Assembly (NCBI GenBank): GCA_963978895.1
Contig: OZ022242.1
Location: 990,819-1,054,818 of the forward strand
DNA from: Erpobdella octoculata
Lineage: Eukaryota > Annelida > Clitellata > Hirudinida > Erpobdellidae
Reading direction: 5' to 3'
DNA: 64,000 bases
The notes under the pieces are model-generated. The model searched no databases, was not told the origin of the DNA, and worked only from the letters and a program-made list of their open reading frames with translations. The translations under genes and the position numbers were made by a program. Shown in pieces: positions 26,669-40,600 of the stretch (position 1 is its first letter; every line of letters starts with the position of its first letter).

Positions 26669-26712
26669 CGATTCCCACCCAATGTTGATTACATTTTAAA
26701 TTTCGACTGCAG

Positions 26713-26909
26713 CCAACGGAACTGGCGTGAGTTCAACTAGCAATAAAAGCGCCACCAGCGGCCATTATTATTGGAATATAGAAAACCAACATGGCTTCCA
26801 TTGTGGCTTCCTTACTCGACCAGATGTCTGTCATCGTCCAAGTCCTAATTGTGACGTCACTACTCGAAATCAGGGATGTGCTCGGTGGACAAGATGGTCT
26901 GAAATTTAA
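26713..26909 (+). CDS. Possible orphan exon
   Basis: After an acceptor-like GACTGCAG the frame reads 65 codons to a stop, with a Cys-containing non-repetitive product (segments HYYWNIENQ, NCDVTTRNQ and WTRWSEI). Another frame gives a hydrophobic stretch starting MASIVASLLDQM. No family recognised and no partner exon found, so this is weak. Confidence 0.2.
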
Positions 26910-26947
26910 TTTTAAAAAAACGCATATAATTGTTAATTTTTTACGAC

Positions 26948-27260
26948 GATGGTGGTGATGATAATGATTTTAATAATGTTGATGATGATGATTATGATAG
27001 ATTTTAATGATTATGGGAGTGATGTTGATGATGATGACGGTGGTAATGGAGATGTTGTTGTTTTTGTTGTTGTTGATGATGATGATGATGATGATGGTGA
27101 TATGGTGATGGTGGGGGCGCAGGCAGTGGTGTTAGTGGTGGTAGTGGGAAGATGGTGATGATGATGATGACGACGACGATGATGATGATGATGATGATAT
27201 AGGTTGGGTATAGTGATGATAACGATGACGACGGTTAGTTCTAATGATGATGATGATAGT
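26948..27260. repeat. GAT/GTT-rich microsatellite
   Basis: Interrupted triplet repeat; ORFs follow it. Confidence 0.8.
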
Positions 27261-27352
27261 TTTCAAATAACAGAGAAAGTTCGTTGATCAACTAACGAGC
27301 ACCACCCATATAGTTATATGCACCAGTAATTTGTTTTTTTTTTATTTCTCTT

Positions 27353-27354
<2 letters not shown>

Positions 27355-27402
<48 letters not shown>
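27355..27402. repeat. CT microsatellite
   Basis: Pure CT run. Confidence 0.9.
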
Positions 27403-27403
<1 letters not shown>

Positions 27404-27559
27404 ATATATTATTTTCTTTCTTTCTTTCAATTACTATATCTTCCACCATCTATTGTTTACATTTCGCCATCATTACTAACTTTTAACTTACATACGATCG
27501 CCTATTCTTTGTTTCGTAATGCCTCGAAACCTGCTGGTGTTGTATCACCACGTAAGTAC

Positions 27560-27710
27560 CAAGAAACACATACACACATACACACGCTTCCACGCATACA
27601 TACACACAGACGCATGCACACACACGGATACACACACACAAGCACACACACACATACACACACGCACGCACGCACACACACGTTTACATACACGCACATA
27701 AACACATATT
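27560..27710. repeat. CA-rich microsatellite
   Basis: ACACAC mixed with ACGC and ACAT. Confidence 0.85.
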
Positions 27711-27799
27711 ATTTATATTTCTCCTTGGCCGGAAAATTTTGACTCCGATAAATGACAAAGGATGTTTTTTATTTAAAGTTATTTGGCCAGCCCGCCAGC

Positions 27800-28110
27800 T
27801 ACGGTGATGATAACGATAGTGGCGGTGATGATAACGATAGTGGCGGTGATGATAACGATAGTGGCGGTGATGATAACGATAGTGGCGGTGATGATAACGA
27901 TAGTGGCGGTGATGATAACGATAGTGGCGGTGATGATGACGATAGTGGCGGTGATGATAACGATAGTGGCGGTGATGATGACGATAGTGGCGGTGATGAT
28001 AACGATAGTGGCGGTGATGATAACGATAGTGGCGGTGATGATAACGATAGTGGCGGTGATGATAACGATAGTGGCGGTGATGATAACGATAGTGGCGGTG
28101 ATGATGACGA
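27800..28110. repeat. 21-bp minisatellite, about 15 copies
   Basis: The unit is GGTGATGATAACGATAGTGGC with a rare GAC variant for AAC. It reads as a seven-residue Gly-Asp-Asp-Asn-Asp-Ser-Gly repeat on the plus strand, but no gene context supports translation. Confidence 0.95.
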
Positions 28111-28829
28111 TGTAGTGGTGGTGGCGGTGATAGTAGTTGGATGGAGAGAATAGCTGTAAAGAGGAATATGAAGTAGGTTGCGATGGTAGTGATTATGACG
28201 ATGGTGATAAAGATGATAGTAGCAACTGGTGGTGATGCTGCCGCTAGCAATGCTATGATAGGTGTTGAAAAAAACAGTTAATCGCTGTTAACAAGTCGAT
28301 GGCGAAGCTGGTTGTGGCGGTTGTGATGGAAGAGATGACGTCTCGCCAGTTGCTGTACGGCCTCCGGCAACAATTCCAGAAAAATCAAATACAGTGAAAG
28401 AAAAAAACCTCGTTACATTCCCTCCCTGCGCACATACGCCCAGCCCAGCCCTGGGGGCCAGCAGCAGCAGTAACCGACACCGAAGATAAATAATATCTAT
28501 TTCCGCCCACCGTTTCCAGAGCTTTTAACTCTTTAGGTGGGCGGGCAGGGCACCAAAGCGTCTTCCATTTTTTTTGGTTGGAAGGAGTGTGTGATTGTGT
28601 GATTGTGTGTGTGTGTGTGGGTGTGGGCGGTGTCCACTGATGCCACTTTTGTTTACATTTCACTTGACAAATCCATTCAGATCAGATGTCGTTTTAGTGT
28701 TTTCTTTTAAGTATTTGTGTAGCGCAGGTTTTATCGTTTATTAGTTCAAACTAATGATTTCAAAGATGTCCGCGTCTATCCGTGTTATATAGTTTTTTTG
28801 CTTGTTTTTATTTTCCTTAACCACTCCGT

Positions 28830-29570
28830 CCTGTAAGGTTATCCATCAATCCATCATCCATTGCATCCATTTTTGATTACTGATTACCTCTGTCTTTCCG
28901 TTAAACTACATTATCTAGATCCAGTCCGCCGTTAACGCAGTAATACATTTGTCCAGAAATTTATCCGGCCAACAGTTCAGCCGCATATCCGGGCTGTATA
29001 ATATATCTGATAAATAAAAAGTCCATCTTTGTAGTGTCTGTATCAATTCTTGTGGAAATCTGTTCTTCCATCAACCAGTCTCTCCATCAGTCCGTCCGTT
29101 CGTTACAGGTTCATCCAAATATCCATCTATCCAGAAAAATTCTATACCTTGACAATCCGTGCATTCATCCACTAAATCACCTTTCTATCAGGTAATCTAC
29201 TCTTCCATCGAATATTCCAACCAGAGAAATACCCGTTTTTCGCATATCCATCCGTTCATCCATCAATCCGTCCGTTCATTCATCCATCTGTCTGTCCATC
29301 AATCCGTCCATTCATCCGTCCATCCATCCGTCTATCCGTCCGTCCATCCATCAATCCTTCCAACCATCCACCATCCGTCCATCCATCCGTCCGTCCGTCC
29401 ATCCATCCATCAATCCTTCCAACCATCCACCATCCGTCCATCCATCCGTCCGTCCGTCCATCCATCCATCAATTTTTCCAAACATCCACCATCCGTCCAT
29501 CCATCCGTCCGTCCGTCCATCCATCCATCAATCCTTCCAACCATCCACCATCCGTCCATCCGGGCCCATC
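28830..29570. repeat. CATC/CGTC repeat with a higher-order unit of about 60 bp
   Basis: From about 29335 a longer unit (CCATCAATCCTTCCAACCAT followed by CCACCATCCGTCC) recurs four times, a second-order structure on top of the tetranucleotide repeat. Confidence 0.85.
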
Positions 29571-30484
29571 TTCCCATTAAGTCACGTGGCGTCGGAAATC
29601 AAAAAGCTACAAACGAGACTGGCGCACGCTCGGCATTGTACAATTGACCTACTTAGAGCGAGGAATAAGGAGATGGAAAGGGGGAGAGGGGATGGAGAGG
29701 GAGATAGAGGGGGAAGACTAGGAGATGGAAAAAGAGAGGGGGAAAAGGAAGAGAGAGAGAGAGTGACACGTGCGTGTACACCTTGTTTTGATGTACGCCG
29801 ATGTACGAAAGTACAACAGCTGATGTGTACGCCTGGGGGTAATGTCCTTACATGTTGATTGAGTGGGCGGATGGTGGTGTGGCGAATATGGGCGGGGGGG
29901 GGTTGGTGTGGCGAATATGGGCGGGGGGGTTGGTGTGGTGGCTTCGGTGGAATTGGAATAAATAATGAAAGATTTTTTGAAAGAGAAAGAAAGAGAAAGA
30001 GACAGATAAAGAAAGAGAGAGAGAAAAAGAAAAAAATAGTTAGAGAGAGAAAGAGAGAGAGAGAAAGAGAAATAGAGAGAGAGAAAAGGAAAGAAAAGAG
30101 AGAACAAGAGAATTGATTGTGGACACTAAACAGCACGTTCATCCATGTTCATTTTTGATTGGTCAGCCTTCTCTTCCAGGTCTTTCTTCTCTTCTTATCT
30201 GTGCCTAAGTGAGTAATTGTAGTCCGTGTCCCTTGATATCTCTCTGTTCTTCTTTCTGTCTGTATGTTATATTGTTTGTCGGTGCCTCATTGCGTGTATT
30301 TGTAGTGTTGGCTCGGTTGAATTCAGTTTGTATCTTAGCGGTATATGTATGTATCTACCTTTTCCAGGCGTGATGTGTGTTGTTAATGTCTTAATATGTT
30401 CATGCCTGTTTAGGCGGTTTTTAACAGCTTCTTCACGCGATAAAAAAATTTCTGTGAGCCTGCGAATATGTTATTTATCAAAAT
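29571..30484. other. Intergenic DNA with GA-rich tracts
   Basis: GA-rich at 29660-29770 and 29970-30115, with G-rich duplications (GGCGAATATGGGCGGGGGG) at 29880-29940. No gene recognised. Confidence 0.4.
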
Positions 30485-30537
30485 TATTTTTTTTTATTTA
30501 TTTATTTTTATTTATTTATTTATTTATTTGTTTATGT

Positions 30538-30590
<53 letters not shown>

Positions 30591-31130
30591 GTTATTTATT
30601 TATTCATTCATTCATTCATTCATTCATTCATTCATTCATTCATTCGTTCGTTCGTTCGTTCGTTCATTCATTCATTCATTCATTCATTCATTCATTCATT
30701 CATTCATTCATTCATTCATTCATTCATTCATTCATTCATTCATTCATTCATTCATTCATTCATTCATTCATTCATTCATTCATTCATTCATTCATTCATT
30801 CATTCATTCATTCATTCATTCATTCATTCATTCATTCATTCATTCATTCATTCATTCATTCATTCATTCATTCATTCATTCATTCATTCATTCATTCATT
30901 CATTCATTCATTCATTCATTCATTCATTCATTCATTCATTCATTCATTCATTCATTCCTTCATTCCTTCATTCCTTCCTTCCTTCCTTCGTTCGTTCGTT
31001 CGTTCGTTCGTTCGTTCGTACGTTCGTTCGTTCGTTCGTTCGTTCGTTCGTTCGTTCGTTCATTCATTCATTCATTCATTCATTCATTCATTTATTTATT
31101 TATTTATTTATTTATTCATTTATTTCCTCT
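30485..31130. repeat. Compound TTTA/TTCA/TTCG/TTCC microsatellite, about 640 bp
   Basis: Blocks of TTTA, TTCA and TTCG follow each other, with the TTCG blocks near both ends of the long TTCA block (30645-30664 and 30989-31061). Confidence 0.95.
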
Positions 31131-32711
31131 TATTTTTTATATTTTTTTATATATTTTTTTGTTTATTCAATTAAGTATTTTGTTTTAAAAATTGAATTAA
31201 TGACTTAATGACTTTTTTTTAGATTTTGCTATTTATAGATCATCATCATCATCATCGGTCATCTTTATCTATGTAACTGCATTTACTCGGATTGATGCAT
31301 AGATGGATGTCAAATGCCAAAAGGGCACTTAAGTAATTGTTATTCTGTTATATTGATGCCACTAGATGTCAGGCCCTCAACGTCTTAGCCAGCCGGGGAT
31401 GTGCGTGTAAGTTTTTTGGCATGTAAGTTTATCGGATCTGAGATTCTAATACCGGGTAGCCGAAATACAAAATGAAAGCTATCACCATCGTGGTAGTCAA
31501 TATTTCTCCTACATCATCACCACCACCGTCATCTCATCATCATAATCATCAGCATCGTAACATTTCAATTAAAAAATATTTCTATTTCTTTCTCTTTTCT
31601 TTCTTTCTTTCAGCTTATTTAGATTTTCCATTTCATTCTTTCTCTCTCATAAATACATCTATCTTTTCACAACAAGTCTCCCAACAGACTATAATTATCC
31701 TCATTCGGGCGTATAATAATTATTATTTATTATTATTTACACTCCATTGATATTATCATCTGAAAAAAATATTTTTAAACAAAAATAACTAAATTATTAA
31801 TAATAACATTTTAACTGAGAAATAGATTTCTGCCAAGCGGCGTACTTGAAACTTCCACAGCGTTTAATAATAATTACTAAAACAAAACGATTTTTTTAAA
31901 TTTTGTTTTCGAAAAATCAAAACACGACATCGTGGAAAATGAACTGTGAAACAATAATAAACAATAAAAAAAAGTGAATAAATATCGCAAGCAGAACAGT
32001 TAGCGAGGTCATAAACTCCAAGGTCACAACAGCATCATCAGGTGTCGTGAACTCAAGAAAGTAAATGGCTAACCTCGAGCCCACCCTGTCTGCTATTATA
32101 TCGGTTCTAAACACCTGTTTGGGGGGGGGGTTTCGTTTTTTTTTTAGAAAATCGCGCCCGCTAACTGGCACTAAGTAGTACCGGCGAAATAAGAAACTTT
32201 TACGCCAGGTATGTTGTAAGCATTAATTGAGACTTTTTCAACCGCTCGTTTGCAGTAACAAAGTGGCGCTATGAACTTGTAGGGTGTGTTCGATAAAGAG
32301 AGAAAAAAGAGAAAGAGAGAGAGAAAATATAGAAATAAAAGAGAAAAAGAGAGAAATATAAAAAAATAGGAAATTTCTAGCTTAATGATTTGGTGTTGAT
32401 TGTACTTGCTGAGTTAACCTTGGACCAGTTGTAATTAAAAAATGTAGTACATATGTGCTCTCAATACAATCTTTCAACTGTTTTTTATCTTAACTAGCAT
32501 ATCGACATGTTGCAATGATGACACCAAAACATGACGATGAAGTGATAATGACGTGGCGATATGGCATAGTGGCATGACATAGTGGTATGACATAGGCATG
32601 GTTATAACTATTTCGTAACGGTTTTCTAATTTCATTGTCGCTTAATTATTCTTGAAAAAATTTCTTACACCTTCAAAATCTGTATAAATTCAAATGTTTT
32701 GCCGTTTTCAG
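31131..32711. other. Upstream region or first intron of the THSD1-like gene
   Basis: The exon at 32712 begins mid-codon, so at least one 5' exon with the signal peptide should exist upstream. I could not identify it here; no ORF combines a signal peptide with a donor of the needed phase. Confidence 0.4.
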
Positions 32712-35700
32712 ATCGCTACGATACCGTGTCAGTCGGAAGATTGTCCTCGCCGACAACTCTAATCGAACCGCTGGTGACGATATCAACGGCTGGAAACCGA
32801 AGTCACTTCAGGGCTCTGACCAAGGACGATATTCATCTTGTTTATAGCTTCGCAGATGACTTTACTCTACCAGCTAACATAACTTTAAGGCTAATAGCAG
32901 CCGATGTGGATACACGGTCAGCCACAAAACTACCTGATGACAGTCTACTCAAGAAACTCAAGCCGTCGCTACGAAATTCTTCTAGAGGTGGTGGCTACAA
33001 TCTAGGAAGTAAAAAGTACACAAAAGAGCCTTTAGCCGCTTCCTCGCCACTGGCGGAGCCGACTCAATTCGACAGAAGAAAAGACATGAGTTCGAGTTCG
33101 TTCGAAAACCATCAGCAGGTAGTATTCAGCGAGACTGTACCGCTGGAGGAGTCTCAGAGATCCGGCGAACTGATTATCGAATGCGACGTCCTCGACCGTA
33201 GCGGCGTCTTCGTCATTCAGCTGCTGCTGCCGTCCTTGCAGCAAGAGCGGCAAGACGATTCTTGGCGTCTGACGACAACTCCGCCAGTCTTGGCAACAAA
33301 TCAATACTCGAGAAACCAGTCTCTCAGAAAGACTTCAAACCGCAGGAAATCAACTGCAAACGCTGCATCGACGTCTACAATGCCCCTTAAAAATGCCAAA
33401 TCAGCTACCACAGAGCCAAAGAATATCGCGGCGTTGACGACCGTAGCGACTTCAAGCGCTTCTCGAACGAAGGTTCTAGCTCAAACGAACCCAGTAACGA
33501 TCTCGTGGCCTGAGCTGAATTTGACACTGCAATCTTCATTGGCAAGTTTGGCTAGCTTGAAACCGGTTTTGCTGCACATTTCTCCACCGGAACTTGAACC
33601 GGATAAGTGGTGCAAATCGATATCGGATCCGATTAACAAATATTTGGTCGAAATTTATTTTGTCGGTAATATACCAGATCAGTTGCCAAACGAATCAGTT
33701 AGCCGGAAGCTAGCCGATATTAAAAAGCGACTGAGCCATGAAGCAGCTAGAACGGAGCTGATAAATGACGGGTTGCTAGTACATTCGGCGACTTTTACAA
33801 ATTTTGCACTACTGATGGGGACCGAAGTGAGTTTCAACTGTACCCTCTTTGACAGAGCCGGGATCTATCTGGTACGATTATTTAATTATTTAATCATGTA
33901 ATTGAATTAAAAAATAAATAATAAATAAATAAACTAAATTTATTAAATTTGTGAAATTTATGAAATTGATAAATTAATAGTTTGATTTTATAAATAAATC
34001 GATTGATTTTATAAATAAATCGATTGATTTTATAAATAAATCGATTGATTTTATAAATAAATCGATTGATTTTATAAATAAATCGATTGATTTGATTAAT
34101 TGATTTAATAAATAAATTGATTAATTAATTAATGGTTCATCAGTCTTTATATATAAATAGCAATGTGCGTTTAAAAGTTAATTTGCTAGAACAGTTCAAA
34201 GAAAATTTGGCATGGAGGTAATCTCAATGATGAGAAGATTTTAAGCCACTTAAAAAAAGAAATCGATTTATTCTTTTAAGAAAAAACTAAACAAGTAAAC
34301 AACATAAAAGCAACATTTTCAAACCAAATGCTTTTATTTTATTAAAACTTGAATTATAAAATATTATTATTTTTTTTTTGGAAAACTAATTATTGAAAAT
34401 TACAAAATTTGAAGAAAATATATCATCAAGAAGTGACTCAAAAACTCATTAGAAAAATAGAAACAGAGAATAGCAGTTAATAAAAACATTTATTATAAAA
34501 AAAACCTTGCATCGCTGGGTATATATAAATAAATAAATAATAAATACAAAATAGTGTATAAAATTAATCTGCTGTCAATATTCCAAATTTCAACAGTGAG
34601 CGAACATTTTGCTGTGAGGGATTTTAAAGGCAGCTGGGAAAAATTGAAGAATTCAATTTTTTACAGCGAAAAATGAAAAAAAAATACTAACATAGATATT
34701 TAGAGCATTCTTTTAAAAAACACTTATTATAAATGTTTTTAAATATATCATTCTTATTAATTTTCCAACAGCAAACCTTTAAATAATTTTTATTACGTTT
34801 CTTTATCATTATATACAGGCAGCTGTCAGACCTGCCAAGCAGCTCAGCGTAGTCATGGCCACCAGTAATCCCATGATCGTCCGCTGGAGCGACTCCTACA
34901 AGCTGGAACTCGCCAGGTCAGCTACTGACCACCGGTCGACCGGCTACACGGGTCTCAACCGCACTCAGCTGCTGTCGTCTGCCGCCATTTTTCCGTGTAC
35001 CGGGGAGGTCAAGGTCGCCTACCATCAACCCGCTTGTTCCGGCAGCGAAGACAAGATCCGCTTGTATCGGATCAACACTGCTTCCAGAGCTCAGCTCTCT
35101 CAGTACTCTAACCTTGTATACGTAGCCGAAAAGAGAGCCGAGCCAGTAGCACAGCCAACTCAGGACGACAACACATTGGTCAGGAAAGCTCACGTGACAT
35201 TTGCTTGTCGACATTTCAGCCAATCGGTGCCAGGGTAGGTTTTTATTATTTCGATATAACTAGCAGTAGTTTAATATTTTAGGATTATTAAACATTCGAT
35301 ATCTTCAATTTGGTGTTTAACATTATTTACTGCTGCTGAGGTTTCAAATAGAATAATTCTAGATTTGCTAAAGAGTGTCGCGATATAGAAAATTAAACAA
35401 CGGGACAAACTTTTTATACATTTTTACATAACTTCGTCGTGGAGTAAACTATTGGTTAATTTTTTAATTGAATTTTTTTACTTGCTTTTCGTTTTCCGAT
35501 TGAGCTGAAATTTGTTTAAACAATCCATCAATAGCAAAAAAAAGTCCAGCAACCATAATCGTACAAGCCTGAATTGTATTAAAGTTGTAATTTAATAATA
35601 ATGCAATTATTTTAAGTTGATTACAATATACCTTTAGCCAAATTACAACGCGATTATAATATGATGATTATTAGCACATCAAAAACGAATAAATATCATT

Positions 35701-37539
35701 TGTTAGATATTGCTTCAAGTACATCAGCATTGCCTCAAACGGGTTCATCCGAACGCAAGCCCAACTGTGCCTACCATCGCTCTACAATCCAGGTTTGTTT
35801 GTATGTATGTATGTATGTATGTATGTATGTATGTATGTATGTATGTATGTATGTATGTATGTATGTATGTATGTATGTATGTATGTATGTATGTATGTAT
35901 GTATGTATGTATGTATGTATGTATGTATGTATGTATGTATGTATGTATGTATGTATGTATGTATGTATGTATGTATGTATGTATGTATGTATGTATGTAT
36001 GTATGTATTTTTTTATTGAACATGAAACTCAAACAGATATGAATACAGACAAAAATTAAAGTGCCAAATGCAGAAAAGAATAATACAAACACATAGAAAC
36101 AAAACAAAAGTACTCAAAAGGTTCGTCGCTTAGTGGACAATGACAACCTATATAAATAAAACAGAATGCGTGGGTTGAGTTGAGCTGCCTCTATCAGTTA
36201 TAGATTATTTTTTTTAGCAATTTAAACAATACCAATCAAAAACAGACGACAGAGATCGACAAAATTAATGAATAATTATAAGTGCAACAATAATAAATAC
36301 GATTTTAATGTTTGTTTTAATAACGAAATACGTTTCAAAGAAGAGACTGAAATTGGGATGTTCGAATAAGTACAAGTACCAGAGCAGTTAATAAAAGATG
36401 TTTTAAGAGTGGTTCGAGCAATATCCGCCTGTAAGCGGCGTCCGGGGCGCAAATCATGAGAATGAACATCGGTTAATTTTAATATGTATGTATGTAAGTA
36501 CGTATGTATCAGTACGTCGGCATCGGTACTGGCCACAGGTCCAGTTTTTTTCCAACCTGGTCCGACCAGATCCGATTCTCCACAAGAAGTTACTCCGACC
36601 CAACCCATTCGTACTCTTGATGAAGCGACCCGACCTGATCCGTATTTAATAATAATTTATCAATGGACGATTTCCATGTTGGCGTATTTGTGCGTCAGCC
36701 AGTGAGCGTATACGCGTAGGTATATGGTTGTGTATCTGTATGTTTGCATCTGTAACGTGGATCCGGAAGTTAAGCACCAGGTTGTCGGGTGGTTCGAACG
36801 CGGCAAACTTCCTCTTTGAAGAACGTCGTACATTGCATACATCATCATCATCACCATCATCACCACAACCACAACCACCATCATCATCATCATCATCATC
36901 ATAATCATAATAATCATCATCACCACCACCATCATCATCATCACCATCACCATCTTTATCACATCCATCTTCATTATCATCATCATCAACCATCAACTCC
37001 AGCAACAATAATCACCGAACCAGGAAGTGGGACACGAATCCGAGATTAGCCCAGAAAAATCCGGCTTCCGAAACCGCCATTGATCAAATTAACAAATTGT
37101 TTTTATAATTTCAACTCTTTTTTTTTTAAATTAAATACTTTTTTTCTCGCTAAATAAAAATTAAATCGTGTAAATCATTTGTAAAGCAAATAAACTTTTT
37201 TTCGCAATTTACCGGCACAGACGCGCTTCATGATATTTCAACCAAGATCTCCCGCAGGGAAACTAAATGTGGACCGAGTCGGAGTGATGGCACAACAGGC
37301 GATTGCACAGGAGAGCATGGATATAAATAAATAAAAATGCATTATTCGTACCCGGTACGAGCAATGTTCGGTTATGACTGGATCTCACTGGGGGGGGATG
37401 TAATCAGACGTGTCTGTCTGATGATCAGCCCCCCTATCCCCCTGCCATGGGGGATGGCTGGTGGAGAAAAATTACGGAAGTCCGTAATGCGTACCGGAGT
37501 TGGAGATTTCGAAATTAATTGTTTTCATGGGATGCAGTT

Positions 37540-37608
<69 letters not shown>

Positions 37609-40600
37609 GTGATGGTGATGGTGGTGGTGGTGGTGGTGGTGATGGTGATGATGATGATGATGACGATGACGATGACGATGGCGATGGCGATGGCGGTGGC
37701 GGTGACGGTGGCGGTGGCGGTGACGGTGACGGTGATGGTGATGTTGATGGTGGTGATGGTGATGGTTTTGGTGGTGGTTGTGGTGGTGATGATGGTGCTG
37801 ATGATAGCGATGATACTGAATATGATAATGATATTGTTCACTTCTTGTATGGCATGCGTTTTACATCTAAAAATTCACCAATAATTCATTAAATAATAAT
37901 TAAATTAAATTTCTCTCCACCACACATTGGAAACATTGGTAAGTAATCCTAACCAGTTTCCATATAGTTTGTTAAATTCAATACTTGTTGCTTCTACTTA
38001 GATTGTATTTTTTCAGGTTTTTTTGGTAAATTCAATCAATACTTTTTATTGTTTATTTATTTATTTATTATTTTACGGTTTTTATTTTTTAATTTTATTC
38101 TTAGCGAGGTTTCAGTTTGGTTTATGCGGAAAACTTTTTTTATGAGTTTCGATTTCGTTTCTCAAAGTTGTATCATTGAATTAAAATGCGTTCTTTTTCA
38201 CGCTCATTAAAAACACGTGTTCTACTTGTTTATTTCTAACTTCAGCTGACCGATAACGACGAAGGTCCAAACGATAATCTCGTAACACAATGAACTTCTT
38301 TTCTAGACAAACCTTCAGACGGGGCGTGGACATCGTGGTCTGAATGGTCTCGCTGCTCCTCGAGCTGCGGGCCCGGCGTCCAGACAAGACACCGGTCGTG
38401 CGACAACCCCGCGCCCTCCCCCGGGGGACGGTACTGCCGGGGTCGGAACGTCGAGGCCATGCCGTGTGATGTTCTCTGCCCGGAGGAGACGAGTGAGTAG
38501 ACCCAGTTGTGATGATGGACGAACGACCGAGCGGTCGAATAGCGCAGAACTGTGCCGGGCGGCGAGTGGAGAGGTGAATCTGATTTTTTTTTCAATTGCA
38601 GAAAATCATCGACCGGCTTTGCCAGTGCCGGAGATGGAGGAAGCGCTCGAGCCCGCCTGTCCTTGCGGCTGTAATCTTACAAACGAACAGGGAATCATTA
38701 CTTATCCACCTCTGACATCATCATCATCATCATCATCATCGTCATCATCATCATCATCATCATCATCATCGTCGTCGTCGTCGTCTTCGTCGTCGTCGTC
38801 GTCTTCGTTCGAGTGCCTTCCGAATCAGCCTCCTCGTCAGTATTCTCAGGACCGACGCCATCGTCCAATAGTATGGAGGATCTCTACCTCACGCGACAGG
38901 GTGATACAAGTTACATATTTTCTCAGGGGCTCCTCCAGGGCCGGCTCAAAAGTCCCGCAAGATGTTTTTTCCGCATCATCATCATCATCCGCATCAACAT
39001 CAACGCCGGCACCGAATCCGTCTAGACTACGGCGCAGCTCGTACGACTCGTCCACAGCCGACAGCAACGACGCCGACTTCGATTACGACTACTACAACTA
39101 CGACTACACCGATAGCAACTACATCGTCGCCACCGGCAACGACGACAACAACAACGACGACACTCTTCACGACGACTACCTCAGTAAAATTCGCCTGCTG
39201 CCGCGGTCGCGCGAAACGGCCCGTGACGTCATCTCCTCGTCGGTTAAAATCAGGGATGGGCTGTACGATGACTCACGGCTCCTGGAACTCTCGAGCGGAA
39301 CCGAAGAAAGAAAAGTAGTCGTTTCCAGTGGCAACGGATTGACTATCATCTACTCGCCGATGATTATAGTCGACCAGCCGAGTACGAGACAGACCGCTAA
39401 GCGAAGCAGCTATAGCCGGCAAGCGAACGGTACCGCCACGCTGAAAAGATTCGCAGCTCGAAATCGAACGAGCGCTGAGCAAAATAGCCGATATTCGAAT
39501 GTCACGCTAGCCGACGACAGTAACTCTGGCGACACTGAATACGGCGATGATTACTACAGCGACTATCACGGCGACAACGAGCCATCGTCGCCGTCGTCTT
39601 CGTTTCCGGACTTTCAAGCCAGCTACATCAGCTTGACGATCGCTAGAGGACGGAAGCTCTTAAACGAAACCGACTACGACGAGCCGAGCGACAGCGCCGG
39701 TCACATAGCCGTCGTCTTAATCGGCTCAATAGCCGGCTTCTTTCTGCTACTCGTGGCGATTTTAGTCGCCTGTCGCTATAACATGTTCACGATAGCCAAA
39801 AAAAGACACTCAAGGTTCCAAGTGAGTGAGACTACTCTGATCTAAACCATTAAATTCAGAATTCTTTTTACTTATCGGATATCGGCTCATTTTTTTTTAC
39901 TAGACAATTCTAAATTCTTGTTTACCTTACTGATGTATTATTTATTATTTATTACTTTCACTTAATAATTATTTGCAAAAATAATAATAACTAATGGTTA
40001 CTAATGATAACCCAGATGAGCTTCCATCCCTATACTGGTGGGCGCGACTTCGGCCGGCCAAAATATGGGGTGGTGAGAAAGGGGCTAAAAAAACATTAAA
40101 AAAACCAGTTGGCATGTATTTTTTGTGCATTTGGATTAAAGTTGAAATGTAGAAGTATAATCGACGTATGGCGAAGTTTTTTTTTTAGAAGAAAGTTGGC
40201 TAGCGTTTACAGCCCTCACCCCCGCTCATCGACTTATTTTTTTAAAACAGGGAGCGAAGGTGGTTGAGTTTTGGAAACAAAACTGAGCATGGCTATCTGG
40301 GGGGATAGAAGCCACTGATAATAATAATAATACGCTAGTGTGTAACCTTGAGTGACCTACTTCCTAGTTTGACCCATATCCTGACCTAATTCCTAGTTTG
40401 ACCCATGTCCTGACCTTTTCCGGACAATTGTCACTATACTGCCTTCCTCCAGGTAGGTCAGATGCTACTGGACACGGGTTCAATGGAGAGGTCAGACATT
40501 CGCTTGACCACCTGCTCAGGGAACAAAAAGAACAAGAAAAAGAGCAGAAACAGTGTAGTGAGTATTGTGCTTTGTCAGTAACCCGAATGCTGATTGGTCG

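Noticed and set aside
27752..28153. Gly-Asp-Asp-Asn-Asp-Ser repeat protein (calcium-binding RTX-like appearance)
   Set aside because: The 21-bp minisatellite alone explains it; no secretion signal, no flanking domain and no splice context.
35661..36059. ORF reading [12 protein letters not shown] and a Val-Cys-Met-Tyr tail
   Set aside because: Wrong frame of the real 86-bp exon 35707-35792 plus ATGT repeat; the frame reading [12 protein letters not shown] fits both neighbours in phase.
36770..36840. GGTTCGAAC word resembling a tRNA T-loop/B box
   Set aside because: No acceptor stem, D-arm or anticodon arm can be placed around it.
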